Program-made: the position numbers and the translations under genes
The notes under the pieces: generated by a model
What the model was told of the DNA's origin: nothing
The model's input: only the letters and a program-made list of their open reading frames with translations
Database searches by the model: none
Part shown: one piece after another, positions 23,574 to 34,870 of the stretch
Layout: every line of letters begins with the position of its first letter
How positions within the stretch are numbered: position 1 is the first letter of the stretch
Assembly (NCBI RefSeq): GCF_963576675.1
Contig: NC_088917.1
Span: 16,272,001-16,336,000 of the forward strand
Direction of reading: 5' to 3'
Source: Euphorbia lathyris
Taxonomy: Eukaryota; Streptophyta; Magnoliopsida; Malpighiales; Euphorbiaceae
DNA length: 64,000 nt

Positions 23574-24431
23574 GTTGACAAAACTATTCAGCGAGGAACT
23601 CAGTATTGAGCTCCCCCATGATAGTTGACCTAGTATAACTTAGCAAACTCCCCCGTAAGGGTTGAGCTACTGACTTAGTTTTACTCTAAACATTTAAAGG
23701 TTTGACGGAGTAAGTCTAAGGTCAGTTTTCAGATATAGGTCAGCTCATGGAACATATTCTATTTTACTCAGTATTAAGCGGAAGGTTTAATCATTTAGAG
23801 TGCGCTGAGTAATTTGTTGGTTCAATGAGTTTTATAAGACAATGTTTTATAAACATACACGTCAAAGTTAATCATATTATAAGCATAGGATTAGTTTGAA
23901 GATACTTTAATAACTTAATACTTGGCATCAGATAAAATAACTCATAACTCATATAATGAACGATGCAAGTAATTATATAAGTAGTCAGTGCATTAGAGAT
24001 AACAGAAATAGGTACAAAGGATAACATAATAGACAAAACGTTCTAGCCTATCTCTATTTCTTTTTCTTTTGCTGAGACTGACTACGCTCATGCTGAGCTC
24101 TAGCCGCTTGTTCTTTCTCCCCCGTTTTGTCAGCATCAGGAGGAGGAAGTCTGAAGACATCAGTTAAGACAGATCGAGTTAGTTATTGGGACAGCTCCTT
24201 AAGTTTCTCAGCGCTTTCATTGACGCCTTCAAAAATTGCAACTCCATCAGTGGATACCTCTTCGAGTATGTTGAGTTCAGCAGCACTGATCATGTTGGCG
24301 TTAAATGCCTGAGCTTTGCCTTGCCAGATGAGTGCTTCAGTAAGACCAGCAAAGACTTGGTGAAAGGTCTTTAAAAGGGCTGTGTCGTAATACTGACGTT
24401 GAATATTGGTATGACGATTGTGGTTGAAGGT
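23574..24431 (-). other. Sirevirus 3' internal non-coding region
   Basis: About 860 bp between the env-like frame and the polypurine tract. It is rich in ACTCAG and AACTCCCCC-type short repeats. Long non-coding stretches before the 3' LTR are common in Sireviruses. I see no significant frame. Confidence 0.6.
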
Positions 24432-26891
24432 TTATCGTGTGATAGACAGCATCTCATTCTGTTTCATTGCGTCAGTATCCATCTCTTGCTTATTCAGATT
24501 CATCAAGCGAATAGCCTCACCAATTTGCTCTACTGAGCACTGATTGTAAGAAACCATTTGCTCATTGGTCTTGAGTTGCTCGGTGTGTAGCTGAGCAAAG
24601 AGCATCTTGACTTCAGATGAAGTGGAATAGTCGGGGTTCACAGCTGACAAGTTCTGAATTTGTTGTTGTAAAGAGTTCAAGTGTTGCACAGTTGTCAGCT
24701 GGATCTCAGCCAGCTTGATGATTGAATCTTGCTTAGCTTGTTGTGCTTGAAAAGAAATGATGACATTCAGCAGGTCCTTGAGTCCCTTAACTTCGTTGAG
24801 AAGCTGAGTGACCTGGGAAGGCTGAGTAGTCTCAAGAGTTGAAGATCCAGCAGCAGGAGGAGTAGATTGTTGTAGGTCTCTGATCAACGCTTGCACTGAG
24901 TCAATTATCCTTTTACCGGACTCAGTGGCATTCAGATAGCTTTGAGAGCCTTCAGGGACATCAGTGTGACCGGAAGGAAGAGGAGTGAAAGGAGTGACAT
25001 GGTCAGTGACTGGAATAGTGTTTTCAATCTGCACTTGTGGTTCTGGGATAGTTGATTGATCGGCAGAAAGATGAGTTGGAGAAGTAGTAACTCGAATACT
25101 GTTTGTGCTGACGGGGGCGGATATGTTTGGAGTCAGCACCATGCTTAGAGTAATAGCATTAACAGTAATCGGCTCAACCTGACTTGTTGAGGTGGCAGAG
25201 GCATTTTGGTCGGCATGTTCCTATTGAGAAGAAACAGAGGCTTGCTTTTCTAAGGACGCCGATGCAGTAGAAGTTGGTTGGCGTTTGAAAAATTTGAGCT
25301 TAACTGTGGAGGGGTCCTTGGTTGGCTTTGAAATAACAAAGTCAGGAAGAGTTGGTGGTGGCACAGGAGGTTCACTGACAGTCTTCTCACTGGCCTTAAC
25401 CAATTTTCTTCTTCTACGTGGTGGAGTGTTACCGTGAATAGCATCTCCTGAGTGAGAAGGAGAAGATTCTTGTTGCTCATCATTAGGTTGGTCATCTTGC
25501 ACTTGGACTTGATCAACATTGTATTGGTCAAGTACTTGCTCTTCTCCAGCAGCCAACACAGTATCGGTATGCTCAGCTTCGATTTCACTGGCTGTCTCCT
25601 CAGAGTCCTCAACGTCATCCTGACCGCTAGCCTCTTCTTCTTCTTCTATACTGTCACCATCGAGTTCTTCCTCAACTTGTGCAATGAACTGATCGTCCAA
25701 ATGCACCTCATGTTCGTCATGCTCAGCTACTGTACCTTGACACTAGGTGAAGTGAGAGTCACCAGGTACAACGATGTCAGTAGGTATAGCGTCGATGGGA
25801 GTCAGTGTAGAAGGCTTCTGCTTCTTCTGAGGTTGCACAGTAGTTTCCTCAGTTCCAGGCTCACTTTGCCTGCTTCGTTTCTCAGCTGACTTACCAGCTG
25901 ACTTCTGCCTTTTAGCTGGAAACTCAACATCTTTGGAAGGAGTCTCAGCAGCTTGTCTTTTTCGAGAAGCTGGGGCCTTAGTCCTTCTCCCTTTCTTTGG
26001 GACAGCAGTTTCCTCAGCTTGTCCAGTAGCAGCAGCAGCAGTAGATTTTCCTTTCTTTAGAGGTTGACCGAACTTCAACGCTCTCAGCGAAGCCGTTGTG
26101 ATCTCAGATCCTCTAGCTGTTTCTTCATCGGTCAGGTCTACCTGATGATCAATGAGGATCCTGGTGATGAGCGATCCTAGCCTCAACGTACCAGTACTTC
26201 GTAGGAAGCCACCGACAAGAAAGACTGGCATATTGATTGGTGTGTACGTCAGCATATGCCATATAAAGCATTGCTCGAAGTTCGTTGCTGAGGTAGTGCA
26301 GTTGATCTTCGGATAGATGAAATAGGTCAGTAGGTAATGAGCCATCTTCTAGTGCTGACCCATAGATGAAGCTGAGACTTCTCCTGAGTGGCCCTCAGGT
26401 TTGCAGAAGTTGACCTCATACCCAGTACCATCCTGATCTCCAGATCTCCTCAGCCTTGCTCCCTCAGTTTTTAACTTGAGCAGATTTCCTAAGTAGAGAG
26501 GGTTGATGAAGATGGTCTTCTCTTTTACCACTGTAACCAGATAGTCAGTGTTGTCATTAGCAACGCGGAGGTTGTGGTAAAACTCCTTTACAAGGTCAGG
26601 GTAGGTGTAATCCCTAATCGAAAACAGCTCGGTCCAGCCATTTTGTGAAATCCACTCACAGAAGGGTTGTTCGTTTTGTACGAAGGCTTCAGATACCCAT
26701 CTTGAGGGCTCAACTTTCCATTCACGGACATTTTCGAAAACCTTTGTATAGGTCCTGACTTTTTCAGGCTTTCCCTTACCAGAGGTTTGGCCAGTTTTTC
26801 CTTTGTTCGGTGTTGGAGGATTTTTTGTAGGTTCATCGGAGCTGGGTTTAGAGTGACCAGTGCCGGAGATGTTGAAAGAAGCTTTAGTCAT
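24432..26891 (-). pseudogene. Env-like third frame of the Sirevirus, three in-frame ambers
   Basis: From the ATG at 26891 a single reading phase runs to the stop at 24432, about 820 codons, broken only by TAG at 26349-26351, 25743-25745 and 25221-25223. The first part (residues about 50-150, with WVSEAF, GWTELF and LVKEFYHNL) resembles the conserved domain of the extra protein of Sireviruses and Athila elements. The middle is basic and Lys/Arg-rich (KRQKSAGKSAEKRSR), then strongly acidic. The C-terminal part is Gln-rich with heptad-like spacing, a likely coiled coil. The frame is called env-like by position; I see no clear signal peptide or fusion segment, and the function of this protein in plants is not established. 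Phase differs from pol, with a 466-bp spacer (26892-27357) between them. Confidence 0.8.
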
Positions 26892-27357
26892 TGTTGAGGA
26901 TGGGAAGGCTTAGAGGGGTTTTTAGAGAGAAAGAATTTCTTTGCCAGAGAGTTCGATAAGCGTAAAGAATAAAAATGGGGAATTACCCATTATTTATAGA
27001 GGTGAGGAATGGATCTTATCGAATCCATGTGTCAGTTTTGCCTCAGGATTGTGAACTGACAATAATCCTGGCATTTATGACACATTCGGCGCGTATATCA
27101 TCCTAGGTGGCTATACGCGTGCTTTTGCAATTATTCTAGCGGATATAACACTCAGCGTTTAGAATACTAATCGTTTGATATTCTGAGTGGTCAGTATTGC
27201 ATACAGGGATGATTTCTAGGTTTAAGTTTAAACTAACTTACTCAGTGTGCAAGTTTACTCAGTATTTGCTGTTTAATTAATTTCAATGAGTACACAGCAA
27301 AAACAATCATTCAGCATAGTAATTCACTCAGCATGCATATTCATTTAGTTCAGGAAT

Positions 27358-30300
27358 TTACTGAAGAGGATTAAACATACCAATAGCTTCTCTCAGTATG
27401 CTGAACTGCTCACGGGCCAGTGGCTTCGTGAAGATATCCGCAAGCTGCTCGTCTGTTGGGACAAAGGTCAGTTTGATCTCACCCTTGAGTACATGGTCTC
27501 TAATGAAGTGATGTCTGATGGTGACATACTTCATTCTGCTGTGTTGAATTGGGTTCTTTGAAAGATCAATTGCACTTTTGTTGTCACATTTGACTTCAAT
27601 TGTCTTCGTTTGAACACCATAGTCTTCAAGCTGTTGCTTAATCCATAGGACTTGAGCAACACAGTGACCAACAGCAATGTACTCAACTTCAGTGGTAGAC
27701 AAGGCTACTGACGCCTACTTTTTACTGAACCAGGATACAAGACAGCTTCCTAAGAAGTGACATCCTCCAGAGGTGCTTTTACATTCCAGCTTATCCCGTC
27801 CATAGTCAGCGTCAGTGTATCCAATGAGTGTGAAATCATGAGTATTGGGATACCATAAACCTGCATTCACTAAGCTTTGCAAATATCTAAGGATTCTTTT
27901 TACAGCAATGTAATGAGATTCCTTAGGGTTAGATTGATATCTAGCACATTGGCATACTGAAAACTGAATGTCCGGTCTACTGGCTGTTAAGTAAAGTAGA
28001 GAGCCTATCATACCTCGATATAACTTGCTGTCTACCGACTTACCATTCTCATCAGCACAGAGGACAGTGTCAGTGCCCATAGGAGTGGATATTGGCTTGC
28101 AATTTTCCAAGTAATATTTTCTTTAATATCTCCTTGGCATATTTGGCTTGACTGATGAAGATGCCATTCTTTCCTTGTTTAATTTGAAGACCGAGGAAGA
28201 AGTTGAGTTCTCCCATCATGGACATTTCAAACTCAGTCTGCATTTGTTTGCTAAACTCCTTGCACATTGATTCGTTAGTTGCACCAAATATTATATCATC
28301 AACATAAATTTGGGCCAGCAGGGTATCTTTACCCTTTCTCTTAATGAATAAGGTTGTATCAGCTTTGCCCCTGATGTAATTTCTAGTCAGCAGGAAACTG
28401 GTCAGCCTCTCATACCAAGCACGTGGTGCTTGCTTGAGGCCATACAGAGCCTTTTTGAGTTTATAAACGTGGTTAGGGAACTTATGGTCCTTAAAACCTG
28501 GAGGTTGATTAACATAAACCTCCTCGTTTATAACTCTATTAAGAAATGCACTTTTGACATCCATTTGGAATAATTTAAAGTTCATGTAAGATGCATATGC
28601 ACATAGAATTCTAATTGCCTCTAGCCTTGCCACTGGGGCAAAGGTCTCACCGTAGTCAATACCTTCTTGCTGACTGTAGCCCTGAGCTACAAGCCTTGCT
28701 TTGTTCCTGACTACATTTCCTTGTTCATCCATCTTGTTCCTGAAGACCCATCTTGTTCCAATGGTCTTTTGACTCTTTGGATGAGGCACTAGCTCCCATA
28801 CATCATTTCTTCTGAATTGATCGAGCTCCTCTTGCATTGCGTTCATCCAGAATTCATCGTACTCAGCTTCAGCGAAATTCTTCGGTTCTTGAACTGAGAC
28901 GAAGGCAACATTGCTGAGGTACTTCCTGAGTTGATTCCTCGTCATCAGGGTATTCCCAGCAGAATCAAGGATTGCACTTTCTGAGTGCCCTCTTGGAATC
29001 CTTATCTCTTTAGGTAGATTCATGTCTTGTGCTGTCTGTGTTTCAACAATCTCTGCAAAAGTAGATGGGTCAGTAAAAGTAATCTTAGGTTCACTCTTAC
29101 TCTTGGTCAGCCTTTTAGTGAATGACTCAGTAGCTGGTTCTTGGTCAGCGGTTACTGAGTGTGGATCATCTTCGGTTAGCGGCTGGTATCTACCTGCAGG
29201 GTTAGTTTCGTCGAACTCCACATGTACTGACTCTTCTAGAACTTGAGTTCGCTTATTAAAAACTCTTTATGCTTTGTTGTTTGTTGAGTAGCCCAAAAAG
29301 ATAGCCTCATTAGCTTTTGAGTCAAACTTTGCTAAACTATCTTTGGTATGTAAAATAAAACATTTACAGCCAAAGGCACGAAAGTATCCAATATTGGGCT
29401 TTCGTCCTTTCCAAAGTTCATAGGGGGTTTTCTTGAGTATAGGTCTAACTAGAGCCCTATTAAGAATATAGCACGCTGTGTTAACAGTCTCTCCCCAAAA
29501 ATACTTTGGAAGCCTATGCTCATCCAGTATTGTCCTGGCTATTTCAACCAGAGTTCTGTTCTTCCTTTTTACAACCCCATTTTGTTGAGGTGTTCTAGGA
29601 GCAGAAAAATTATGGTCAATGTCGCTGGCTTCACAGAATTCAACAAACTTTTGGTTTTTGAATTCTCCACCATTATCGCTACGGATGTGAGCTAATTTTA
29701 GGTCTTTATCATTTTCAATTTTTCTAACCAAATTTGAAAATGTCTCAAAGGTCTCATCCTTGCTAGTCAGCAAGATGACCCACGTGTACCGAGAGAAGTC
29801 ATCTACAATGACCAAGGAAAATCTTCTTCCACCCAGACTCAGCGGCTGGACTGGACCGAAGAGATCCAAGTGTAGTAACTCTAACGGACGCTTAGTTGAG
29901 ACAATATTTTTGCTGTGAAAAGATTGTTTGGTTTGTTTTCCAGCTTGGCAAGCATGGCATAATTGATCTTTTTCAAATTTAAGTTCAGGCAGTCCCTCAA
30001 CCAATTGCTTTCTTGCTAGTTTGGCCAGGAGGTCCATGCTTACATGACCAAGTCTCCTGTGCCATAGACAGGAATTCTCTTCCTTTGATACTAAGCACAC
30101 AGTTTTTGAAAACTTTTTCTCTAAGTCTAGCATAAAGACATTATCTATGCGAGGGGCAGTTAAGATTAACTCATTTGTTTTACCCTCGTATATTTTACAT
30201 CCAGTAGCATCAAATATAACTTTTCTCCCATTGTCATATAGCTGAGCTACGCTGAGTAAGTTATATTTGAGTCTGCTGACTAGGGAGACATATTCAATAG

Positions 30301-30487
30301 TAGGATTACCTCCGATGGTGCCTGACCCTACTATCTTACCCTTCTTGTTGTCTCCAAAACTTACACTTCCTCCTCGTTTACGCTCAAACGTGATGAACTG
30401 AGTTTCATCACCTGTCATATGATTTGAGCATGCGCTGTCAATATACCACATCTTTGACTTCTCAGCACATCTCAGGCTTACCTGCAT
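27358..30487 (-). pseudogene. Sirevirus pol (protease-integrase-RT-RNase H), broken
   Basis: From the ATG at 30487: protease with WYIDSACSNHMTGD (about residues 14-27), integrase zinc domain (LWHRRLGH with CHAC), integrase core, RT with YVDDIIFG near 28285, and RNase H with GYTDADYG and TTEVEY. Breaks: an in-frame TAA at 29267-29269, a one-base phase change near 28112-28120 (in an A run at the RT-RNase H junction), and a TAG at 27715-27717. In the integrase core the position of the third catalytic acid (NGVV.RKNR) is Lys. Two Asp positions (VDDFS region and SDNGGEF) are kept. The product would be non-functional for integration. Confidence 0.92.
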
Positions 30488-30492
30488 TGTAA

Positions 30493-32232
30493 CTAGTTAC
30501 TTTTAGGTACCCAATTCTTTTTGGGTCCTTGCTTGTTAGGTGCAATAGGTAAAGCATCATATTTTATTTTATGGCGACATACTTGGACAGTATGGCCATT
30601 CTTTCCACAGAAGTCACAGCTGACCTTCTGTTTAGGATGTTTCACTGACTTGTCAGCACCCCAGTGCTGAGCGTGCCAGCACACCTTAGTGGTGTGTCCT
30701 ATCTTCCCACAAAAGTCACACTGGACTTTTCGCTGGGGATTCCATCTCAGCTGAGTACCTTGGTACTGAGTTCTCAGAGGACTGTTTCTTTTATTTGGAA
30801 CCTTTAGTTGGTTCTGGATAGTTGTGACGTCCTTTCTCAGTTTCTTTGAAACTGATTGGACTTCAGAGACAGACTCATGTATGATCTTCATATTATCATG
30901 CAGAGTAGAATTGTCCTGAAGAAGGAATCTGAGGTCACTCAGTTTGACCTCTTCCACTTCGTCACAGCGCCTGCTGAGTGCTCTAACTTTCTTATTACAC
31001 TTCTTGACAAGTGTGTAGAGATCACTCAGGGCATTAACCATATCGTTTCTGAGCTGAGGAAGAGTAATTACCTCATTTGATTGCTCTTCGTCATCTGATG
31101 CGACGGATAGGTCAGCATGCTCAGAGACGCACGGCTCCTCAAGTTCGTCAGCCATGAAGCATATCTTTGCTGACTCGGTGGCCTCAGTTTCTGTAGATGA
31201 AGACTCATCACTGTCGCTCCATGTAGCCACCATTGCCTTTTTGCCGTTCTTCTTGTCTTTCCTCAGTGTGGGGCAGCTTGACTTAATATGGCCGGTTTGA
31301 TGGCACTCAAAGCATGTAATGGGCTTTGAGCTGTCCTTTTTGTATTTGCTGTCGCTTGAGTCAGCTTTATACTTATCAAACTTTCTGTAAGGCTTTTTAG
31401 AGTATTTTCCATTCTTCCTGAATAGCATTTTCATCTTCCTTGTGAACATGGCCATCTCCTCATCATCAGTTGAGCTCCCGTCAGTGGAGTCAGCTTTCAT
31501 GACAAGGGATTTCTGCTTCTTGTCTTCAGATTTTTTCTTCACCTCGAAGTTTTTCATAGATATCTTATGGGTCAGCAACGAGCCGATGAGTTCGTCATAT
31601 TTGTAGGTGGTTAAATCCTGAGCTTCCTCAACAGCTGTCCTCTTTGCTTGCCAGTCTTTAGGAAGACTCCTGAGTATCTTTTTGACTTGTTCTTCCTCAG
31701 TGAAGATTTTTCCAAGTCTCTTGAGCTCATTAATGATGTTGGTAAACCTTGCATTCATGTCTGAAATGCCCTCATCATTGTTCATCTCGAATAGCTCGTA
31801 CAGTCTCATCTGCTGATTCACCTTGGACTCCTTTACTTTATTGGTTCCCTCGTAGGTGACTTCCAGCTTTTTCCAAATCTTTTGTGCTGACTCACAACCT
31901 GAGATTTTATTATATTCTGCAGCATCGAGCGCACAGTGAAGCATATTGATAGTCGAAGCATGATTTTGGAGCTTCTTAAGATCATCCTCTGTCCATTTGG
32001 CCTCAGCTTTTACAACTGTTTGGCCAGCCACAACTTCGACAGGTACAAATGGGCCTTGGACTATAGATAGCCAGGCACTCATGTTTGTAGCCTGAATGAA
32101 ATTTTTCATCCTATTCTTCCAGAAGGTATAGTTTGACCCGAAGAATAGGGGAGGCCTAGTAATGGACAGCCCCTCAGGCAATATCTGAGTTGTTTGGTTT
32201 CCATGGAGAAACCGAGTGCTGTTTTCGCCCAT
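30493..32232 (-). CDS. Sirevirus gag, uninterrupted
   Basis: The start is the ATG at 32232 (MGENSTRFLHG); upstream codons overlap the primer site and LTR and are unlikely to be used. The protein is about 579 residues. It has a UBN2-type Copia Gag domain (W-rich start, MLHCALDAAEYNKI, KKILRSLP), then a Lys/Ser-rich stretch with a CCHC knuckle (CFECHQTGHIKSSC). Near the C-terminus are two further knuckles (CDFCGKIGHTTKVC and CDFCGKNGHTVQVC) about 30 residues apart. Three knuckles make it longer than minimal Copia Gag. Gag packages the element RNA in particles. It stops six bases before the pol ATG, in a different phase. Confidence 0.9.
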   Translation of the reverse strand: MGENSTRFLHGNQTTQILPEGLSITRPPLFFGSNYTFWKNRMKNFIQATNMSAWLSIVQGPFVPVEVVAGQTVVKAEAKWTEDDLKKLQNHASTINMLHCALDAAEYNKISGCESAQKIWKKLEVTYEGTNKVKESKVNQQMRLYELFEMNNDEGISDMNARFTNIINELKRLGKIFTEEEQVKKILRSLPKDWQAKRTAVEEAQDLTTYKYDELIGSLLTHKISMKNFEVKKKSEDKKQKSLVMKADSTDGSSTDDEEMAMFTRKMKMLFRKNGKYSKKPYRKFDKYKADSSDSKYKKDSSKPITCFECHQTGHIKSSCPTLRKDKKNGKKAMVATWSDSDESSSTETEATESAKICFMADELEEPCVSEHADLSVASDDEEQSNEVITLPQLRNDMVNALSDLYTLVKKCNKKVRALSRRCDEVEEVKLSDLRFLLQDNSTLHDNMKIIHESVSEVQSVSKKLRKDVTTIQNQLKVPNKRNSPLRTQYQGTQLRWNPQRKVQCDFCGKIGHTTKVCWHAQHWGADKSVKHPKQKVSCDFCGKNGHTVQVCRHKIKYDALPIAPNKQGPKKNWVPKSN

Positions 32233-32281
32233 GGTAGGGATCAGCTCAAGGTTGTTAGACCTTTTACAGTGAGCTTTTGAG

Positions 32282-32293
32282 GCTCTGATACCA
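32282..32293 (-). promoter_or_regulatory. Primer binding site, initiator Met-tRNA type
   Basis: On the minus strand TGGTATCAGAGC follows the end of the 5' LTR after two bases. This matches the 3' end of plant initiator methionine tRNA, the usual primer of Copia elements. Confidence 0.95.
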
Positions 32294-32295
32294 CT

Positions 32296-33629
32296 TGTTG
32301 GTCCCTTATAGGGTTGCAAGTATAGTTCCAAGGGGGGGTTAGGAACTATTTAAACTTTTTTGAAATTAGGGCAGACTTCTTTTTCTAAGGAAAAAGGTTT
32401 TAACAGCAGCGCTGAGTAAACAGCAAGATACTGGCTTAGTCAACTGGTGACTAGGTCAGTTTCTTAGCTTGAGTCAGGAGATAGCACTTAGAGTCTATTC
32501 CTGAGCTCAGATGTTCAACACGCACAACTCAACTTGACCTCTTTACTTGGTCAGTTTTTGGTTATTTTAAGCAAGCAATATATATAAGGAGTTAAAGGTA
32601 AGAAATACTTTACTCAGTAGATTTATCCAGGTTCGGCTTCTTCTAAGCCTACGTCCTGTCCCCGGAACATGTTCCGAGATTTCGAATCCTCTACTGAGCT
32701 CTTTAAAGGTAGAGCCTCAAACCTTTTACAATCTTAGCAACTGAGTATAACAAGAGTACCTTCCTCTATACCTCTACTCAATCCTAATCTCTCGCTGAGT
32801 ACTATAACCGAGTACTCAGCCTCTCCTTTCTATCTCTAGAAATGATAAGTGTTTGTCCTATACAATGATTTGCTAAGACACTTTAGACGATTGAAATAAT
32901 CACTCTAGACTTTTACACAAATGTATGAATTATAGTGTAAGATTTGCTTTGCTTCTTGCTTGCAGAACTTGTGTAGAAATTTGGTCAGCGTAATGGCTTG
33001 ATCAAGTTCTGTGTAGAATGAAGCTTCTGATGGCACTATTTATAGAGACGTCTGGGCATCGATCATTTCGAATTTTGAAATAACCGTTGGAGGGAAACGG
33101 CTTCCTGTCGTTGTCATCCTGACTTGCTCAGAGCTCTCAGCCAATCAGATTTGTGTATCTTCTGTCCTCGGTCAGCTCAGCAGACTGTCTCTCCTTTTAT
33201 GGTAAAGTCAACTAGACAGCATACTGTGTCGTCTGAACTTTACCCAAAGTAGAAATACTTTGTCTGGAAGTTTTCCTTAGCCAGCTGCTGTCTTGTACTC
33301 TTTGTCGAGTCTACTCAGTAGCTTCATCTTGAAGTTGTTCCCAAAGGTCTTCTAGATCCTTCTCTTGCTGAGTTGCGTTTTGTCCAAAGCGACAACGTTT
33401 TAACAAACGCGGGCCGAGTTGTACTGAGTTGTTTGACTTGGGCCTTGACTTCCGTATTGGGCTTGGGCCTTTTAATTCTTGTGTCTTATAAACAATTTTA
33501 ACTCAACATTGAACAAACACATTAGTAGAATAAATCAAAGCATTTAAACTTAGTGTGTTTAGAATATGTATTTCAATTATACTTAAACAATTTTGTCAAA
33601 TCAAAATTATGTGGAAAGGTGTTTCAACA
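32296..33629 (-). repeat. Sirevirus 5' LTR
   Basis: 1334 bp, same ends and same length as the left LTR. It would hold the element promoter; I could not place a TATA box with confidence. Confidence 0.95.
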
Positions 33630-34870
33630 ATAAGCTTATCCAGGCAGCACTAGCAAAAGCTCGATCTAAATTTCCACGGACCCAAAAGCTCATTCCATGG
33701 CTTCGTTCCCAAGTATAGAGGCTCCCGTCAAGCCTCAACTTAAATCACTGATAGTCCAGAAAAGGGTCGTCTAAATTTCTACATCAAAATATCCCAGGTA
33801 AACTGCTCCACCTATTTTCTCAGTACTATCCAATATACAGTTGAAATCCCCCAATACTACCTAGGGAATCACACTATTATGACTATGTTTTGAAGTAAAT
33901 TCCACGATTCACCATGTTTGATCCGATCACCCATTCTATAAAATCCCACACACCTTTAGTCCCTGTTTGCATGATCCTTCACAATCTAATCGATGTGATA
34001 GTCCAAATACGAAGACAGAATGACATCCAACCCTTCCCTCCATAAAATGCTTAACCTCCACTTCTGCCCCTGCAGTCAACCATAAAACAACCTCCAAAAC
34101 TTAATTTTTCGTTTAATAAAATCCATACGAGCATGATCAACTAGTGTTTCAATAAGGAAAATAACATTCGGGCGATGTGAACTCATTAACTCGCCCAAAG
34201 ACCGAACTGCACGAGGATTTCCCAAGCCCCGATAGTTCCAGGGTAAACAATTCATATCTCTCAATGGGCCTGCTCAACAGAACGCGCCGATACTAACCCC
34301 AGTGGGATCTATAATCCTAGTTGAGGCAGAGTTAATATGACTAGTAAGCTATGTTGGTAGTTTGCATGCATACTTATATAGTCTGACCCAACCCCGCCCC
34401 AACAACCTCCCGTCTATGCTTACGGTCATCTTGAAGGTCCATACCCTCCTCATCCTCTTCAAACTCCATATTCTCCTCTATCCCATGTGATTGTCCTTAT
34501 GAACTGTTAGGCCATCCAACCGTTATTTTAAGTGGTATTCCACTAGAATCCCCTACCAATAAAGTGACAACATATTTAGAACTGGAAACCGTATAACATG
34601 TGCCTTTCCCCCTTGCCTCTCCCGGTATTGGATGGATTTGGATAACCAAATTGGAGTTCTCTGTACTTGTGGCACTTTGAAAAATCTTTCCACCCCCGAT
34701 AGCTCTTCCAGACACACTACTTCCCCCCCACCTCCTGAAACCAATGGCCTCCACTCTTCCAGACACACTACTTTCCCCCACCTCCTGAAACCATTGTCTT
34801 CCAGTCGCAACTATTCATGTCATTTTCCATGTTTCCTAGAGAATCAAAATTGCAAAATACAATAAACCTT
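33630..34870 (-). pseudogene. Second LINE, 5' part: ORF1 tail and endonuclease
   Basis: Minus-strand reading gives the start of an ORF2 endonuclease (34255-34076: MNCLPWNYRGLGNPRAV, then FLIETLV). Its broken continuation runs down to the Sirevirus edge, including a VVLGDFN segment and a DRAFA-like segment. Upstream, 34781-34497 is the tail of ORF1. The endonuclease resumes on the far side of the Sirevirus at 22222, so both parts are one LINE. The 5' domain of ORF1 is not seen, so the LINE was 5'-truncated or has decayed there; I found no secure target duplication. Confidence 0.75.
34703..34804. repeat. Tandem duplication, 51-bp unit
   Basis: Two nearly identical copies starting CTCTTCCAGACACACTAC at 34703 and 34754. 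They lie in the ORF1 tail of the second LINE and keep reading phase (51 is a multiple of three). Confidence 0.9.

Larger units (their letters stand above)
22223..33629 (-). mobile_element. Full-length Sirevirus (SIRE-type Ty1/Copia) with env-like frame
   Basis: An 11,407-bp element lies between perfect 5-bp duplications ATAAG (22218-22222 and 33630-33634). It has two LTRs of 1334 bp each, a Met-tRNA-type primer site, a polypurine tract, gag, pol in the Copia order (protease, integrase, RT, RNase H) and a third long frame after pol. A third frame after pol and long LTRs are typical of the Sirevirus lineage. By eye the LTRs differ at about two dozen positions, near 2 percent, mostly transitions, so the insertion is recent by plant standards. 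Pol is broken and the third frame has three amber codons, so this copy is not autonomous. Confidence 0.95.

Noticed and set aside
25452..25889. Plus-strand 145-codon frame
   Set aside because: It is the reverse of the acidic and Lys-rich env-like frame and its Leu/Phe-rich translation follows from that; shadow frame.
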